Of a stretch of 64,000 nt of DNA, positions 9,351-19,775 are shown in pieces. Location of the stretch: positions 79,585-143,584 of the forward strand of contig JAQWGI010000015.1 of NCBI GenBank assembly GCA_029238315.1. The letters are read 5' to 3'. Within the stretch, counting starts at the first letter, position 1. Every line of letters begins with the position of its first letter. The notes beneath the pieces are model-generated. The model was not told where the DNA came from. It did not search any database and was given only the letters and a program-made list of their open reading frames with translations. This DNA is from Polaribacter sp. (GTDB lineage: Bacteria > Bacteroidota > Bacteroidia > Flavobacteriales > Flavobacteriaceae). The position numbers and the translations under genes were made by a program.

Positions 9351-10154
9351 ATGAGCGTTAAAGCTAAAAAACATTTAGGCCAACATTTTTTAACAGATGA
9401 AGATATTGCAAAAAAAATAGCAGACTCTTTAACTGAAAATGGATATAATAATGTTTTAGAAATAGGCCCTGGAATGGGGGTTTTAACCAAGTATTTATTA
9501 ACTAAAAAACCAAAAGTTACTGTATTAGAACTCGATTCTGAATCGGTAACTTATTTAAAAGAGGTTTTTCCTTTGGAACACATTACGTTAAATACTACTC
9601 AAGAAAAGTTCAATATTTTAGAAGGTGATTTTTTAAAGAAACAAATCACACAAATTTTTAATAAAGAACAGGTAGCAATAATCGGTAATTTTCCTTATAA
9701 TATTTCTACACAAATTGTTTTTAAGGCAATTGAAAATAGAGAATTTGTGCCAGAATTTGCAGGCATGTTTCAAAAAGAAGTAGCCAAAAGAATTGCAGAA
9801 AAAGAAGGGAGTAAAGTTTACGGAATTTTATCTGTTTTAACGCAAGCTTTTTATGATGTTGAGTATTTATTTACAGTCCCGCCAACAGTCTTTAACCCGC
9901 CTCCAAAAGTAGATTCTGGTGTAATTAGATTCATCAGAAAAGAAAATTATACACTTCCAGTTGATGAAAAATTATTTTTCAGAGTTGTAAAAATGGCTTT
10001 TAATCAGCGACGAAAAATGTTGCGTGGAAGTTTAAAGTCATTCAATCTCTCGGATTCCTTAAAAGAAGACCCTATATTTGTGAAAAGACCAGAACAATTA
10101 TCTGTTCAAGATTTTATTGAATTGACCGCAAAAATAGCAGAAAATGGCATTTGA
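9351..10154 (+). CDS. rsmA: 16S rRNA adenine(1518)/adenine(1519) N6-dimethyltransferase
   Basis: The 267-residue protein has the KsgA/RsmA signature: [11 protein letters not shown] at the N-terminus, the SAM-binding loop [10 protein letters not shown] (about residues 41-50), and the catalytic NFPYNIS motif. It dimethylates two adjacent adenines in the terminal hairpin of 16S rRNA late in 30S assembly. It starts 2 bases after the DUF4286 gene and its end overlaps the start of mgtE by 11 bases, indicating one operon. Confidence 0.96.
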   Translation: MSVKAKKHLGQHFLTDEDIAKKIADSLTENGYNNVLEIGPGMGVLTKYLLTKKPKVTVLELDSESVTYLKEVFPLEHITLNTTQEKFNILEGDFLKKQITQIFNKEQVAIIGNFPYNISTQIVFKAIENREFVPEFAGMFQKEVAKRIAEKEGSKVYGILSVLTQAFYDVEYLFTVPPTVFNPPPKVDSGVIRFIRKENYTLPVDEKLFFRVVKMAFNQRRKMLRGSLKSFNLSDSLKEDPIFVKRPEQLSVQDFIELTAKIAENGI

Positions 10155-11493
10155 GATTACTAAAGAGCTTATAGAGAATGTTGCAATATTAATTGAAAAT
10201 AGAAATGATAAAGGGCTTTCTTCCCTTTTTTCTGAAATGCACTACGCAGATATTGCAGAAGTTTTAGAAGAGATTTCTTTTGATGAAGCAGTTTATATTA
10301 TTAAGCTTTTAGACAGTGAAACTACCTCAGATATTTTAATTGAACTCCATGAAGATGTTCGTGAAAAAATCTTTGACCAACTAACCGCTAAAGAAATTGC
10401 AGAAGAAGTTGAAGAGTTAGATTCAGATGATGCTGCAGATATTATTGGAGAACTGTCTGAAGAAAGACAGGAAGCTGTAATGTCTCAAATAGAAGACGAA
10501 GAACACGTCAAAGAAATTGAAGAATTACTTACTTATGCAGAAAATTCAGCAGGTTCTTTAATGGCAAAAGAGTTGGTAAAAGTATACGAAACTTGGACCG
10601 TTGCAGGTTGTATGCGTAGAATCAGAGCTCAAGCTAAAGATGTTACGCGTGTGCATTCTATTTATGTAGTTGATAAACATAATAAATTAGTAGGAAGACT
10701 TTCTTTAAAAGATTTAATTATAGCAAAATCAGATCAAAAAATTGCAGACATTTCCAAATCTAATGTAGATGCCGTTAGTGTGAATGAAAATGACGAAGAA
10801 GTTGCTAGAATTATGGCGAAATACGATTTAGAAGCAATTCCAGTTATTGATAAAAACAATATTTTACTTGGTAGAATTACCATTGATGATATTGTAGATG
10901 TTTTAAAAGAAGAAGCAGATAAAGATTACCAAATGGCAGCAGGTTTAACGCAAGATGTAGATTCTGATGATAGTATTTTTAACCTTACAAAAGCAAGAAT
11001 TCCTTGGTTATTTTTAGGTTTAATTGGTGGTGTTGGCGCATTTCTTATTATGGAGGGGTTTCAAGATTTATTTAGTGAAGATGCCATTTTATTTTTCTTT
11101 ACACCTTTAATTGCTGCAATGGCAGGAAATGTTGGTGTGCAATCTTCTGCAATTATTGTGCAAGGTTTGGCAAATGATGATGTAAAAGGAAGTATCAATA
11201 ACCGATTGATAAAAGAAATGTTGTTAGCAGCTTTAAACGGATTGATTTTAGCTGTTTTTTTATTCTTATTTATTTGGCTCTATAATGGCGAAGCTCAAAA
11301 GGCATTAGCGATTTCTGTTTCTTTAATTGCTGTCATTATTGTTGCAGGATTAATCGGAACTTTTATACCACTTTTCTTAAATAAACGCGGTATTGATCCT
11401 GCAATAGCAACAGGTCCTTTTATAACAACGAGCAACGATATATTTGGAATTCTAATTTATTTTTGGATTGCAAAATTAATCATAGGGATTTGA
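10144..11493 (+). CDS. mgtE: Magnesium transporter MgtE
   Basis: The 449-residue protein has the three MgtE parts in order: an acidic N-terminal superhelical domain (about 1-130, rich in E and D, with [15 protein letters not shown]), a CBS pair (about 135-260) that senses cytoplasmic magnesium, and five C-terminal membrane helices (about 285-449) with the conserved [10 protein letters not shown] and TSNDIFG segments of the pore. It imports Mg2+ across the inner membrane. The start overlaps rsmA by 11 bases. The stop is 5 bases from the convergent methyltransferase gene. Confidence 0.94.
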   Translation: MAFEITKELIENVAILIENRNDKGLSSLFSEMHYADIAEVLEEISFDEAVYIIKLLDSETTSDILIELHEDVREKIFDQLTAKEIAEEVEELDSDDAADIIGELSEERQEAVMSQIEDEEHVKEIEELLTYAENSAGSLMAKELVKVYETWTVAGCMRRIRAQAKDVTRVHSIYVVDKHNKLVGRLSLKDLIIAKSDQKIADISKSNVDAVSVNENDEEVARIMAKYDLEAIPVIDKNNILLGRITIDDIVDVLKEEADKDYQMAAGLTQDVDSDDSIFNLTKARIPWLFLGLIGGVGAFLIMEGFQDLFSEDAILFFFTPLIAAMAGNVGVQSSAIIVQGLANDDVKGSINNRLIKEMLLAALNGLILAVFLFLFIWLYNGEAQKALAISVSLIAVIIVAGLIGTFIPLFLNKRGIDPAIATGPFITTSNDIFGILIYFWIAKLIIGI

Positions 11494-11498
11494 TATAG

Positions 11499-12026
11499 TT
11501 ACTCTAGCTTATTAAACAAATCCCACAAAACAACCCCACAACTCACGGAGATATTTAAGGAATGTTTGGTTCCTAATTGTGGTATTTCAATACAATAATC
11601 AGAAGCAGAAACCACTTCTTGTTGCACACCTTTTACTTCATTTCCCATAACAACAGCGTATTTCTGATTTTCTTCAGGAGTAAAATCATTCAACATGGTA
11701 CTATTTTCTGCTTGTTCAATTGATAAAATTTTAATTTTTGAATCTTTCAATTTTTTAATAAGCGTAAGCGTATCTTCAACATATTCCCAAGTAACAGATT
11801 CGGTTGCTCCAAGCGCTGTTTTATGGATTTCTTTGTTTGGCGGTGTGGCTGTAATTCCGCAGAGATAAATTTTTTCGATTAAAAAAGCGTCCGAAGTTCT
11901 AAAAACAGAACCCACATTATTTAAACTTCTAATATTATCTAGCACTACAATTAGTGGTGTTTTCTGAACTTCTTTAAATTCATCAACCGATATTCTTCCT
12001 AACTCGCTATTCTTTAGTTTTCTCAT
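11499..12026 (-). CDS. SpoU/TrmH-family RNA 2'-O-methyltransferase
   Basis: This 175-residue SPOUT-fold enzyme has motif 1 (NVGSVFRTSDAF, about residues 37-48), motif 2 (VMGNEVKGV) and motif 3 (IPQLGTKHSLNISVSCGV), which together form the knotted SAM-binding site. It should methylate a ribose 2'-OH in tRNA or rRNA; the exact position cannot be told from sequence. It is transcribed towards mgtE and has its own upstream region, divergent from mutS. Confidence 0.88.
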   Translation of the reverse strand: MRKLKNSELGRISVDEFKEVQKTPLIVVLDNIRSLNNVGSVFRTSDAFLIEKIYLCGITATPPNKEIHKTALGATESVTWEYVEDTLTLIKKLKDSKIKILSIEQAENSTMLNDFTPEENQKYAVVMGNEVKGVQQEVVSASDYCIEIPQLGTKHSLNISVSCGVVLWDLFNKLE

Positions 12027-12170
12027 GTTTTAGGTAAAAGGGATTAGGCGCTAGTAATTAGTTTTTTCACATAAAATTTATTTTAAGCTTTATGAATCCC
12101 TAAAGACTAACTACTAATTTACTAACTACTTTTTTCTATCTTCGCAAAACTAATTTAAAATTCCGAAAAC

Positions 12171-14780
12171 TTGGCAAAAAGCAAAGTAAAAAAGGTAACT
12201 CCGTTAATGAAACAATACAATGCAATTAAGGTAAAATATCCTGATGCAATGCTGTTGTTTAGAGTTGGAGATTTTTACGAAACTTTCGGAGAAGATGCTA
12301 AAAAAGCTGCGCATGTTTTAGGAATTACATTAACAAAACGAGGCGCTGGAAGTGAAACAGAAACTGCATTGGCTGGTTTTCCGCATCACTCTATAAACAC
12401 CTATTTGCCAAAGTTAGTAAAAGCCGGAATGCGTGTTGCCATTTGTGATCAATTAGAAGATCCAAAAATGACAAAAACCATTGTAAAACGTGGTGTTACA
12501 GAATTAGTTACGCCTGGTGTTGCATTGAATGATGAAGTTTTACAAAGTAAAACCAACAACTTTTTAGCAGCGGTTCATTTTGATAAAAAACAACTCGGAA
12601 TTTCCTTTTTAGATGTTTCTACTGGAGAATATTTAGTAGCGCAAGGAAATGCCGAATACATTGATAAATTATTACAAAATTTCAATCCGAGTGAAGTCTT
12701 GGTTGAGAAAAAAAACAAGCAACAATTTTTTGAATTGTTTGAAAATCGTTTTTATACTTTTTATTTAGAAGACTGGGTTTTTCAGCCAGAATATGCACAA
12801 GAATCTTTGCAAAATCATTTTGATGTAAAAAGCTTAAAAGGTTTCGGAATTCAAGATTTAGAAACTGGAATTGTAGCTGCCGGAGCTATTTTATTTTATC
12901 TATCAGAAACACAACACAAACAAGTATCACACATTCAAAATATTTCTAGAATTGCCGAAGATAATTATGTTTGGATGGATCGTTTTACAGTCAGAAATTT
13001 AGAATTGTATCACGGAACTTCTGTAAATTCTGTTACACTTTTAGATATTATTGACGCAACAATCTCACCAATGGGCGGGCGTTTGTTAAAGCGTTGGTTA
13101 GCGCTGCCTTTAAAGAATAAAACGGAGATTGATAAGCGTCACGAAACGGTTAATTATTTAATTAATTCTGATGATTTCTTTGAAACAGTTACTTATCAAA
13201 TAAAGCAAATTTCTGATATTGAAAGATTGATTTCTAAAGTAGCAACTGGCAAAGCATCACCAAGAGAAGTTGTCTACTTAAAAAATTCTTTACAAGCCAT
13301 TTTACCGATTAAAGAAGCGGCTGAAAAAAGTAAAAATCCATCCGTAAAAAATATTGGAAAACAACTGAACAATTGTGCTGATTTGATTGCAAAAATTACT
13401 GAAACATTATTTGATGATGCGCCTGTAAATATCATTAAAGGAAATGCAATTGCCAGTAATGTTTCGCAAGAATTAGATGATTTACGTGCAATTTCTAATT
13501 CTGGAAAAGAATATTTAGATAATATGTTGGCTCGTGAAACAGAGCGAACAGGAATTTCAAGTTTAAAAATTGCGTTCAACAATGTTTTCGGATATTATAT
13601 AGAAGTTAGAAATACACACAGAGATAAAGTTCCTTCAGCATGGATTCGTAAGCAAACCTTGGTAAATGCTGAGCGTTATATTACCGAAGAGTTAAAAGAA
13701 TACGAAACCAAAATTTTAGGAGCAGAAGAAAAAATTCAAGTTTTAGAGCAAGAAATTTTCTCTAAACTGATTCAATACATCATTCAATTTGTACAACCTA
13801 TTCAGCAAAATGCCAACGGAATTGCTCAATTAGACTGTTTATTATCTTTTGCAAAAACAGCTATTGATAGTAATTACGTGCGTCCGATTTTAGATGAAAC
13901 TACCGATTTAGAAATCAAAAACGGTCGTCATCCAGTCATTGAAAAACAATTGCCTATTGGCGAAGAATATATTGCTAATGATGTGGTGTTGAATAGAAAT
14001 CAACAACAAATTATTATGATTACCGGACCAAACATGTCTGGTAAATCGGCCATTTTACGTCAAACTGCTTTGATTGTTTTATTGGCACAAATGGGAAGTT
14101 ATGTTCCTGCGCAAAATGCTAGAATCGGAATTGTAGATAAGATTTTTACGCGTGTTGGCGCAAGTGATAATATTTCGATGGGCGAATCTACTTTTATGGT
14201 AGAAATGAATGAAACCGCATCGATTCTAAACAATATTTCTGAACGTAGCTTGGTATTGTTGGATGAAATTGGAAGAGGAACTTCTACGTATGACGGAATT
14301 TCAATTGCTTGGGCAATTGCAGAATATTTACACGAACATCCTTCAAACGCAAAAACACTGTTTGCTACGCATTATCATGAATTGAATGATATGACGGAAA
14401 CTTTTGAACGTATTAAAAACTACAATGTTTCTGTAAAAGAATTAAAAGATACCATTATTTTCTTGCGTAAATTAGTTGCTGGTGGAAGCAATCATAGTTT
14501 CGGAATTCATGTTGCTAGATTAGCTGGAATGCCAACACAAGTTATTCATAGAGCCAATAAGATTTTAGAAAAGCTTGAGAAAAATCAGTCTCGAAGTGAC
14601 GTTAAAAAAACGGTGAATGAAATTGGAAAAGAAGAAATGCAACTCAGCTTTTTTCAGTTAGATGATCCTTTATTAGAAAATATCAAAGAAGAAATATTGG
14701 CAACAAATATTGATACTTTAACACCAATTGAAGCGTTAATGAAGTTAAATGAAATCAAACGCATGTTGATTAAAAAGTAA
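12171..14780 (+). CDS. mutS: DNA mismatch repair protein MutS
   Basis: The 869-residue protein shows the mismatch-reading motif [14 protein letters not shown] (about residues 26-39, with the Phe wedge and Glu), connector, lever and clamp domains. The C-terminal ABC ATPase has Walker [10 protein letters not shown], the signature region [13 protein letters not shown], Walker [13 protein letters not shown] and the helix-turn-helix dimerisation end. It recognises mispairs and recruits MutL. The start is TTG at 12171, chosen because no upstream in-frame ATG exists and [16 protein letters not shown] is the usual family N-terminus. A weak -7-like box TATCTTCG lies at 12137-12144. Confidence 0.96.
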   Translation: MAKSKVKKVTPLMKQYNAIKVKYPDAMLLFRVGDFYETFGEDAKKAAHVLGITLTKRGAGSETETALAGFPHHSINTYLPKLVKAGMRVAICDQLEDPKMTKTIVKRGVTELVTPGVALNDEVLQSKTNNFLAAVHFDKKQLGISFLDVSTGEYLVAQGNAEYIDKLLQNFNPSEVLVEKKNKQQFFELFENRFYTFYLEDWVFQPEYAQESLQNHFDVKSLKGFGIQDLETGIVAAGAILFYLSETQHKQVSHIQNISRIAEDNYVWMDRFTVRNLELYHGTSVNSVTLLDIIDATISPMGGRLLKRWLALPLKNKTEIDKRHETVNYLINSDDFFETVTYQIKQISDIERLISKVATGKASPREVVYLKNSLQAILPIKEAAEKSKNPSVKNIGKQLNNCADLIAKITETLFDDAPVNIIKGNAIASNVSQELDDLRAISNSGKEYLDNMLARETERTGISSLKIAFNNVFGYYIEVRNTHRDKVPSAWIRKQTLVNAERYITEELKEYETKILGAEEKIQVLEQEIFSKLIQYIIQFVQPIQQNANGIAQLDCLLSFAKTAIDSNYVRPILDETTDLEIKNGRHPVIEKQLPIGEEYIANDVVLNRNQQQIIMITGPNMSGKSAILRQTALIVLLAQMGSYVPAQNARIGIVDKIFTRVGASDNISMGESTFMVEMNETASILNNISERSLVLLDEIGRGTSTYDGISIAWAIAEYLHEHPSNAKTLFATHYHELNDMTETFERIKNYNVSVKELKDTIIFLRKLVAGGSNHSFGIHVARLAGMPTQVIHRANKILEKLEKNQSRSDVKKTVNEIGKEEMQLSFFQLDDPLLENIKEEILATNIDTLTPIEALMKLNEIKRMLIKK

Positions 14781-14784
14781 AGAA

Positions 14785-14883
14785 TGTCATTCCGAATGAG
14801 GAACGAAGAGGAATCTCAAAAAAGTTGCAACAAGTTTTATGAGATTTCTCAATCGTCTGAAAAAGACTCATTTCGAAATGACA
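14785..14883. repeat. Imperfect inverted repeat with TGTCATT ends (MITE-like)
   Basis: The segment starts TGTCATTCCGAATGAG and ends CTCATTTCGAAATGACA, so its termini are near-perfect inverted repeats of about 16 bases, with a second inner inverted pair (GAATCTCA / TGAGATTTC). It lies directly after mutS. It resembles the family of short interspersed elements with GTCATTnCGA ends that is scattered through many Bacteroidetes genomes. Confidence 0.7.
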
Positions 14884-14924
14884 AGAGGAATGTTTAATTT
14901 TTCTACTAAATAAAAAAGAACGAA

Positions 14925-14954
14925 TGTCATTCCGAATGAAGCGGATGAATCTCA
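14925..14954. repeat. Half copy of the TGTCATTCCGAATGA repeat
   Basis: TGTCATTCCGAATGAAGCGG followed by ATGAATCTCA repeats the left arm of the element at 14785 with a few changes; the right arm is missing. It ends 11 bases before the start of the methyltransferase gene at 14966. Confidence 0.65.
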
Positions 14955-14965
14955 AATAAAAAGTA

Positions 14966-15421
14966 ATGGTAAACAATTTAGAGCAAGGCTTTTTCGGAAT
15001 TGGAATTCAGAATGGAAAAACTCCTGAAAATTTAGGTGTTCTTTGGCGTTCTGCTCAAAATATGGGTGCCAGTTTTATTTTTACGATTGGTAATCGTTAT
15101 GCAAAACAAGCTTGTGATACACATAAAGCTGTTGGCGCAATGCCTTATTTTCATTACGAAACGTTTGATTATTTCTTTAACAATTTACCAAAAGGTGCCA
15201 TGTTAGTTGGCGTAGAATTAAACGAAAAAGCAGTACAATTAGAAACATTTACACATCCAAGAAGATGCGTTTATCTATTAGGCGCAGAAGATCATGGTTT
15301 GTCTAAAATAGCGATTGAAAAATCACATCATTTAGTGAAATTTAAATCAGAATTAAGTTTAAATGTTTCTGTTGCTGGAAGTATTATTATGTATGATCGA
15401 CAAGCGAAATTGAGTTTTTAA
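14966..15421 (+). CDS. SpoU/TrmH-like RNA methyltransferase
   Basis: This 151-residue, single-domain SPOUT enzyme has motif 1 (PENLGVLWRSAQNMGASFIF), motif 2 (VYLLGAEDHGLSK) and motif 3 (SELSLNVSVAGSIIMYDR). Its size matches TrmL-type proteins, which methylate the wobble ribose of certain tRNAs, but the target is inferred only from size. It follows mutS after the repeat-bearing spacer and may be transcribed with it. Confidence 0.85.
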   Translation: MVNNLEQGFFGIGIQNGKTPENLGVLWRSAQNMGASFIFTIGNRYAKQACDTHKAVGAMPYFHYETFDYFFNNLPKGAMLVGVELNEKAVQLETFTHPRRCVYLLGAEDHGLSKIAIEKSHHLVKFKSELSLNVSVAGSIIMYDRQAKLSF

Positions 15422-15501
15422 AGTGATTGAGAAATAGAAAAGCATAAACATTCAATTTATACTTTTCTATTATTTTCATTGCTATTTGTTGGTTTATTCT
15501 T

Positions 15502-15918
15502 TTATTGTTTAGTAAAATAAAAGTAATTTATCTTGGGTTCAAATACTTCCAATGTCATTTTATCATTCCCTAAACTATTAATACCGTATTCAATAACTTT
15601 ACCATTTTGAGAAGGATTGCTACTTACTGTCGTTAATTTCAAGTGTGTAAGTTCTAAACCGCTATCAGAAATTCTACTCCCAATCGAATAAGTAAATTCT
15701 TCGGTTGGTTCTCCAGTATAGTACTGATAGCATTTTCCATTATTTTCAAATTTTATTTTCCAATCAATATCTCCATTATTAATCCAAGTTCCAATTATTA
15801 AATTCTTTTCCTGCTGTACTAAAGTAGATTGATATATCGTAAAACTCGCTATTAGTAAAACTAAAAATGCAACGCCTAACTTTAATATCTTATTTTTTCT
15901 ATTAATATAATTCTTCAT
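15502..15918 (-). CDS. Membrane-anchored lipocalin-like hypothetical protein
   Basis: The 138-residue protein has one N-terminal membrane segment or uncleaved signal (LGVAFLVLLIASFTIY, about residues 14-29). A small beta-rich domain follows, beginning NLIIGTWINNGDIDWKIKF, the pattern seen in lipocalin-like domains of Bacteroidetes surface proteins. It lies 8 bases downstream of the GH19-like fragment on the same strand. Nothing indicates a ligand. It is part of the decayed accessory patch between 15.4 and 18.4 kb. Confidence 0.6.
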   Translation of the reverse strand: MKNYINRKNKILKLGVAFLVLLIASFTIYQSTLVQQEKNLIIGTWINNGDIDWKIKFENNGKCYQYYTGEPTEEFTYSIGSRISDSGLELTHLKLTTVSSNPSQNGKVIEYGINSLGNDKMTLEVFEPKINYFYFTKQ

Positions 15919-15926
15919 GATTATTT

Positions 15927-16379
15927 TTATTTACAATTTATATGAATCTTAGTCTTATTAAATAATGATTTCCTGTGTTTTAATCCCTTTTTTCCTCCAT
16001 TAATTTTTTTAGTCACCTCATTTACAGACGTATCAGAAGTTATGGAATCAGAGTTTACATTATTTTCATAGAACCATAAAGCACTAATTACAGCAATTTC
16101 TATATTTGTTGCAACTAAATCAGGATTAGTTGTGAAATCAATATTACTATCATATTTACTTTGATAAAAAGTAGTAAATTTTTGATAATTATATTTTCCT
16201 GTTAATTGAAAAATTCCTCTCCCTCTAAATTTATATCCATCTCCAAAATTACTATTTCCCATTTTATAATTTGGATCTCTATTTGCATCATCATAAACAA
16301 AGTTTGCAAATTTTTGAACATTTACAAAATCAGAAGTGCTATTATAAATAATTTTTTCATTTCTCTTTAATAAAAGCAC
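15927..16379 (-). pseudogene. GH19 chitinase/lysozyme-like fragment lacking its N-terminal catalytic part
   Basis: The 150-codon frame opens with GTG inside a transcription terminator and its first residues look non-native. From about residue 25 it reads as the second half of a GH19 domain: FANFVYDDANRDPNYKMGN, then GDGYKFRGRGIFQLTGKYNY, the conserved substrate-cleft signature, and a C-terminal CINGG-like segment (KKINGGKKGLKHR). The upstream helix that carries the catalytic glutamate is absent. In another frame just upstream an ATG begins a short signal-like peptide (MKKLFIIALLIL) that stops at once, consistent with a deletion that joined a signal peptide to the wrong frame. Most likely a broken cell-wall hydrolase gene. 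Confidence 0.6.
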
Positions 16380-16395
16380 CCTATTGGGTGCTTTT
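16372..16395 (-). terminator. Terminator hairpin after the lipoprotein gene
   Basis: AAAAGCACCC (16372-16381) pairs perfectly with GGGTGCTTTT (16386-16395) across a 4-base loop, just past the reverse-strand stop at 16403. The GTG assigned to the GH19 fragment lies within this stem. Confidence 0.75.
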
Positions 16396-16402
16396 AGTTT
16401 TT

Positions 16403-16879
16403 TTAAAAATTTCGATGTTCGATTTTTGTAATAAGATTATTATTTGTGTTTATTAAAATCCAGGAATCCCAATCATTGACTATTATTGATATCCCTTCTT
16501 GGGTTCTTTGATTATATGATTTAGGAAACTTATTTTCTAAAGTATTTATATGATTACCAACTTTAATCTCCAAACCATCTATAAATAAAGAATATGTGTT
16601 ATTTGTAATTTCAAAATCATAAATAATATTATTTATAAAATCAATTTTTAATCCGTTGTAATTGTAAACAGTTACATTAGTGTCTTGTAATTCACTAAAC
16701 CTTAATGTAATAGAAATAGGATTACCTATACTATTCTTAATGGTATTTGGATTAGTATCATAATTAAAAAGATTATTAAACTTTACCTTATCGTGAGTAA
16801 CATGATTTAAATGATCATTTTGAGCGTTGCAAGATAAAAATGCAAATGCGATTAAGAATGTAAGAATATTTGTTTTCAT
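16403..16879 (-). CDS. Small lipoprotein of unknown function
   Basis: The frame extends to 16924, but the ATG at 16879 is preferred. It yields a lipoprotein signal (MKTNILTFLIAFAFLSC, Cys at residue 17) and removes the overlap with the upstream gene. The mature part of the 158-residue protein is Asn-rich and shows no recognisable family; IKNSIGNPISITLRF and the later GLEIKVGNHINTLENKFP faintly recall a small SmpA/OmlA-like fold, but this is weak. It lies 10 bases after the M23 peptidase gene and ends at a hairpin terminator, so it is the last gene of that unit. Function unknown. Confidence 0.65.
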   Translation of the reverse strand: MKTNILTFLIAFAFLSCNAQNDHLNHVTHDKVKFNNLFNYDTNPNTIKNSIGNPISITLRFSELQDTNVTVYNYNGLKIDFINNIIYDFEITNNTYSLFIDGLEIKVGNHINTLENKFPKSYNQRTQEGISIIVNDWDSWILINTNNNLITKIEHRNF

Positions 16880-16889
16880 AATGTTTTTT

Positions 16890-18410
16890 TTAGTTACAGT
16901 TAGTGTTTGTTGATGTACCGTCATTGTTAATGGTTGAACTCATATAATCTTCTGGATTGGTTTTAGTCAAATTTCCATTTACTTTTTTTCTACTCCTTAT
17001 ATGTACATGAGGAATAACTACAACATTGTTTTTTGTTTGAGCATTTCCAGTATTTCCAGTTAATCCAATTTGACTTCCTTGTGTAATATAAGAATTCATT
17101 GCTACATCTACTCTGTTTAAATGGTTATATCTTAATTGAATTTCTTCACCATTTACGATAGAAGTTATTTCAACATAATTCCCATAGCTATCTTCTTCAT
17201 ATTTGCCTGGAGAAAAACTATTTCTAAGATCAGTAACTGTTCCAGCTAACATTGAATGCAAAGGTGAATTGACATTTGCTTTTATGTCAGTTCCATCATG
17301 AAATTTTTTTCCAGAAAATCTAGTCCAACCATACCTTCCCCCATTTATATTCCATCCTCCAGAAGGAGCTATTTCAGGGTTTTCGAATGGATCTCCAGGG
17401 CAAGGTTTTTCTTTGCAACTTCCATTTGTAGGATCTTCGGTGAAACCTTCAATACACTCACATCTTTGTGTAATTTCATCATACTCTTTTTTATCATCAT
17501 AACATGCATATTGTACACATTCTCCTTCTAAATTTTTTGTAAAACCATCCTCGCAATCATCATCAATATTTTCCACAGGGGTTGTAGCTCCACCTCCTGG
17601 TAAACCACCACCTCCTAGAGCATCTTCAATAAAGAAATCACCATTATTTGGATTATCTATAGTATAATTTCCACCATTGACACATTTGGTAATTGTTCTT
17701 GTGTAAAAGACAGCTCGTCTATATGGGTCTTCAATTGGGCATTCTTCATTTATCCAATGCCTTTGGTTACCTTTACATGGAAAGTTAACAATTTGTATTT
17801 GTTCAAAACAAACAACAGTACTCGATTTGTTAAACTGTGACTTTAATTTAAATCTTTTTAATAAATTAGTTAAATCTTCAATATACTCTGTAAAATACAC
17901 TTTTCCACTAAAATTTGCTTTCTTATCCGTTTTTTTTCGTTGAGTGTATTTATTATCAGGAATATATGTGTTGATTGAAGCTGTGGTTTTATTATCAAAA
18001 ACATTCACTATTAAATTTCTAAAACTATTGTCCTCTTGTTTTAATTGGTTAATAGAAAACGTATAACTAGTATAAGTTGGTCTAACAATTCTTACAACAT
18101 TTTTTGTGTTTATAGAAATAAAATTATTAGAAGAAGAATCTTTGGCAGTAAGCCTAGTTTCTTTAATTCTTAAGTTTACTTGGTTTACTTGTTCAGTGTT
18201 AATTTTTAAAAAGTCTTTTGCTTTTTTAAAGGCAATATCATTTGCAAAATCAATTAAAGGTTTTTTAGATAAGACTTCATCGCTTGTTCCAGATTCTTCA
18301 ATATGTGACTCATGTTAGAATTCTTTTTCACAGTTAAAAAGTAAAATAGAAACTCCAAAAAGAAGAGCTCCAATTTTGAGATAATTTTTTAAAATGTTTC
18401 TTTTTTTCAT
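16890..18410 (-). pseudogene. M23 metallopeptidase lipoprotein, interrupted by an in-frame stop
   Basis: An ATG at 18410 starts a good Bacteroidetes lipoprotein signal whose lipobox Cys is codon 27 (LLFNCEKEF). The very next codon after EKEF is TAA (18315-18317), after which the same frame stays open for about 475 codons to 16890. The body includes a Cys-rich EGF-like segment (CECIEGFTEDPTNGSC) and a C-terminal M23 endopeptidase domain with both zinc motifs (FHDGTDIKA, i.e. HxGxD, and PHVHIR, i.e. HxH). The frame can restart at a GTG at 18008, which would make a cytoplasmic 372-residue product. Restoring one codon (for example CAA) would give a full secreted cell-wall peptidase of about 506 residues. 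Confidence 0.75.
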
Positions 18411-18427
18411 AGATTTAAATTTATTGA

Positions 18428-19693
18428 TTAATAATTATCTCGCAACCATTCAAAAGTAGTTTGCATTTGTGTTCTTACTTGGTCGTTTGTTTTCTTAAAA
18501 TGATTGTTCATAAAACTAAACACCAACACTTTACGAGAATTTGTGAGTAAATAACCACTTACATTATGATTGTTACCAACGGTTCCTGTTTTTGCAAAAA
18601 CATAAGGTTTTGTTTTTCCGGCGTACCAATTTTTTATGGTTCCGAATTCTCCTCCAACAGGAAATAAATTGAACAAACGTTCTTGCGGAATCATTGTATG
18701 CATTTTACGCAACACCTCTACAAAAGATATGGGCGAAAATAAATTATAACGGCTCAAACCAGAACCATCAACCCATTTTGGTTGTTGTTTTAACTCTTTC
18801 AATTGATTTTCTAAAACATATTTACGAACATTATTAGAACTCAATGTGTCCGATAAAGTAGAAGAAGCTAAAACCAAAATTTGTTCGGCTAAAAAGTTGT
18901 CACTTACTTCCATCATCCTTCTATATAAACTATCTGAAGGAACACTATACGCAATAGTTGATGGTTGTAATTTTGATGATTTTATAACCGAAATTTTATT
19001 GGGTAAAATGTCATTCCATAACGTGGCGATTTGTGTAGAATCGATTAACATCGGAATTTCCGTTTCTGATTTTCTGTCTTTTCTAAAATAAAAATTATTT
19101 TTAAATTCGTCTCTTCCGTAAAAATTTTCAGTGACCTTTATTTTTGATTGATAATATGCAGGTTGTACTTCAATTGAATCTTCGTTTTTTACGGTAACTA
19201 CGTTTCCGTACATCGGAAAAGCACTTCGCTCTGCACTAAAATACGAATCAAAATCTTCCCAAGCCCAACCTGGTGCATACCGTTTGTCTGAAATATTATC
19301 AATTATAATATTCGCTTTTGCGTAGTTATCAATCATTTTTAAAGCCGTACTATCTTTAAAATAATTGTGTAAAAATGTTGGGTCTCCAGTTCCTTGAATG
19401 GTAATGGTATCTTTATTTACGGCGTATTTAAATGCCGGAATTGAATCTGAAAGCATTGTTAATCCTGTAAATAAGGTAAATATTTTTGTGTTACTTGCCG
19501 GTGTAAAATACTTTTCGCCGTTGTAATTAAACACTTCTTTATCGGCGTTTATATCGTACACATAAATACCTGTAAACTGATTATCATAAAATGGAGTTGC
19601 TATTTTTTTAGAAATTGTTCTGTTGATTTTTGCTGTTTTACAACTGGCAAAAAACGCAATTATTAAAAAGCTGAAAAAGACTTTTTTAAGCAT
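18428..19693 (-). CDS. D-alanyl-D-alanine carboxypeptidase/endopeptidase, PBP4 type
   Basis: The 421-residue lipoprotein (Cys18 in FFASCK) has the three penicillin-binding motifs of peptidase family S13: SNTK at 67-70 (catalytic Ser67), SGLSRYN (SxN), and KTGTVGN (KTG). It trims or cleaves peptide crosslinks of peptidoglycan in the periplasm. It is somewhat shorter than E. coli DacB, as is usual in Bacteroidetes. It is transcribed away from tatA and lies just downstream of the broken M23 peptidase, but orientation and spacing do not force a link. Confidence 0.9.
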   Translation of the reverse strand: MLKKVFFSFLIIAFFASCKTAKINRTISKKIATPFYDNQFTGIYVYDINADKEVFNYNGEKYFTPASNTKIFTLFTGLTMLSDSIPAFKYAVNKDTITIQGTGDPTFLHNYFKDSTALKMIDNYAKANIIIDNISDKRYAPGWAWEDFDSYFSAERSAFPMYGNVVTVKNEDSIEVQPAYYQSKIKVTENFYGRDEFKNNFYFRKDRKSETEIPMLIDSTQIATLWNDILPNKISVIKSSKLQPSTIAYSVPSDSLYRRMMEVSDNFLAEQILVLASSTLSDTLSSNNVRKYVLENQLKELKQQPKWVDGSGLSRYNLFSPISFVEVLRKMHTMIPQERLFNLFPVGGEFGTIKNWYAGKTKPYVFAKTGTVGNNHNVSGYLLTNSRKVLVFSFMNNHFKKTNDQVRTQMQTTFEWLRDNY

Positions 19694-19760
19694 CGTTTTA
19701 AAAAGTTTGGTTTGCGATTGTAAATTACAATTATTTTTAGAATCTAATTACAGAAATGGT

Positions 19761-19768
19761 TAACTTTG
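19761..19768 (+). promoter_or_regulatory. -7 box upstream of tatA
   Basis: TAACTTTG matches TAnnTTTG and lies 7 bases before the ATG at 19776, implying a very short leader. Confidence 0.45.
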
Positions 19769-19775
19769 CATTTGT

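Noticed and set aside
15927..16379. Intact new lysozyme gene
   Set aside because: The predicted start is inside a terminator stem and the GH19 catalytic region is missing, so it is treated as a fragment.
18106..18318. 70-codon frame on the forward strand
   Set aside because: It is the antisense of the interrupted M23 lipoprotein gene, whose reverse-strand frame has a signal peptide and motifs.
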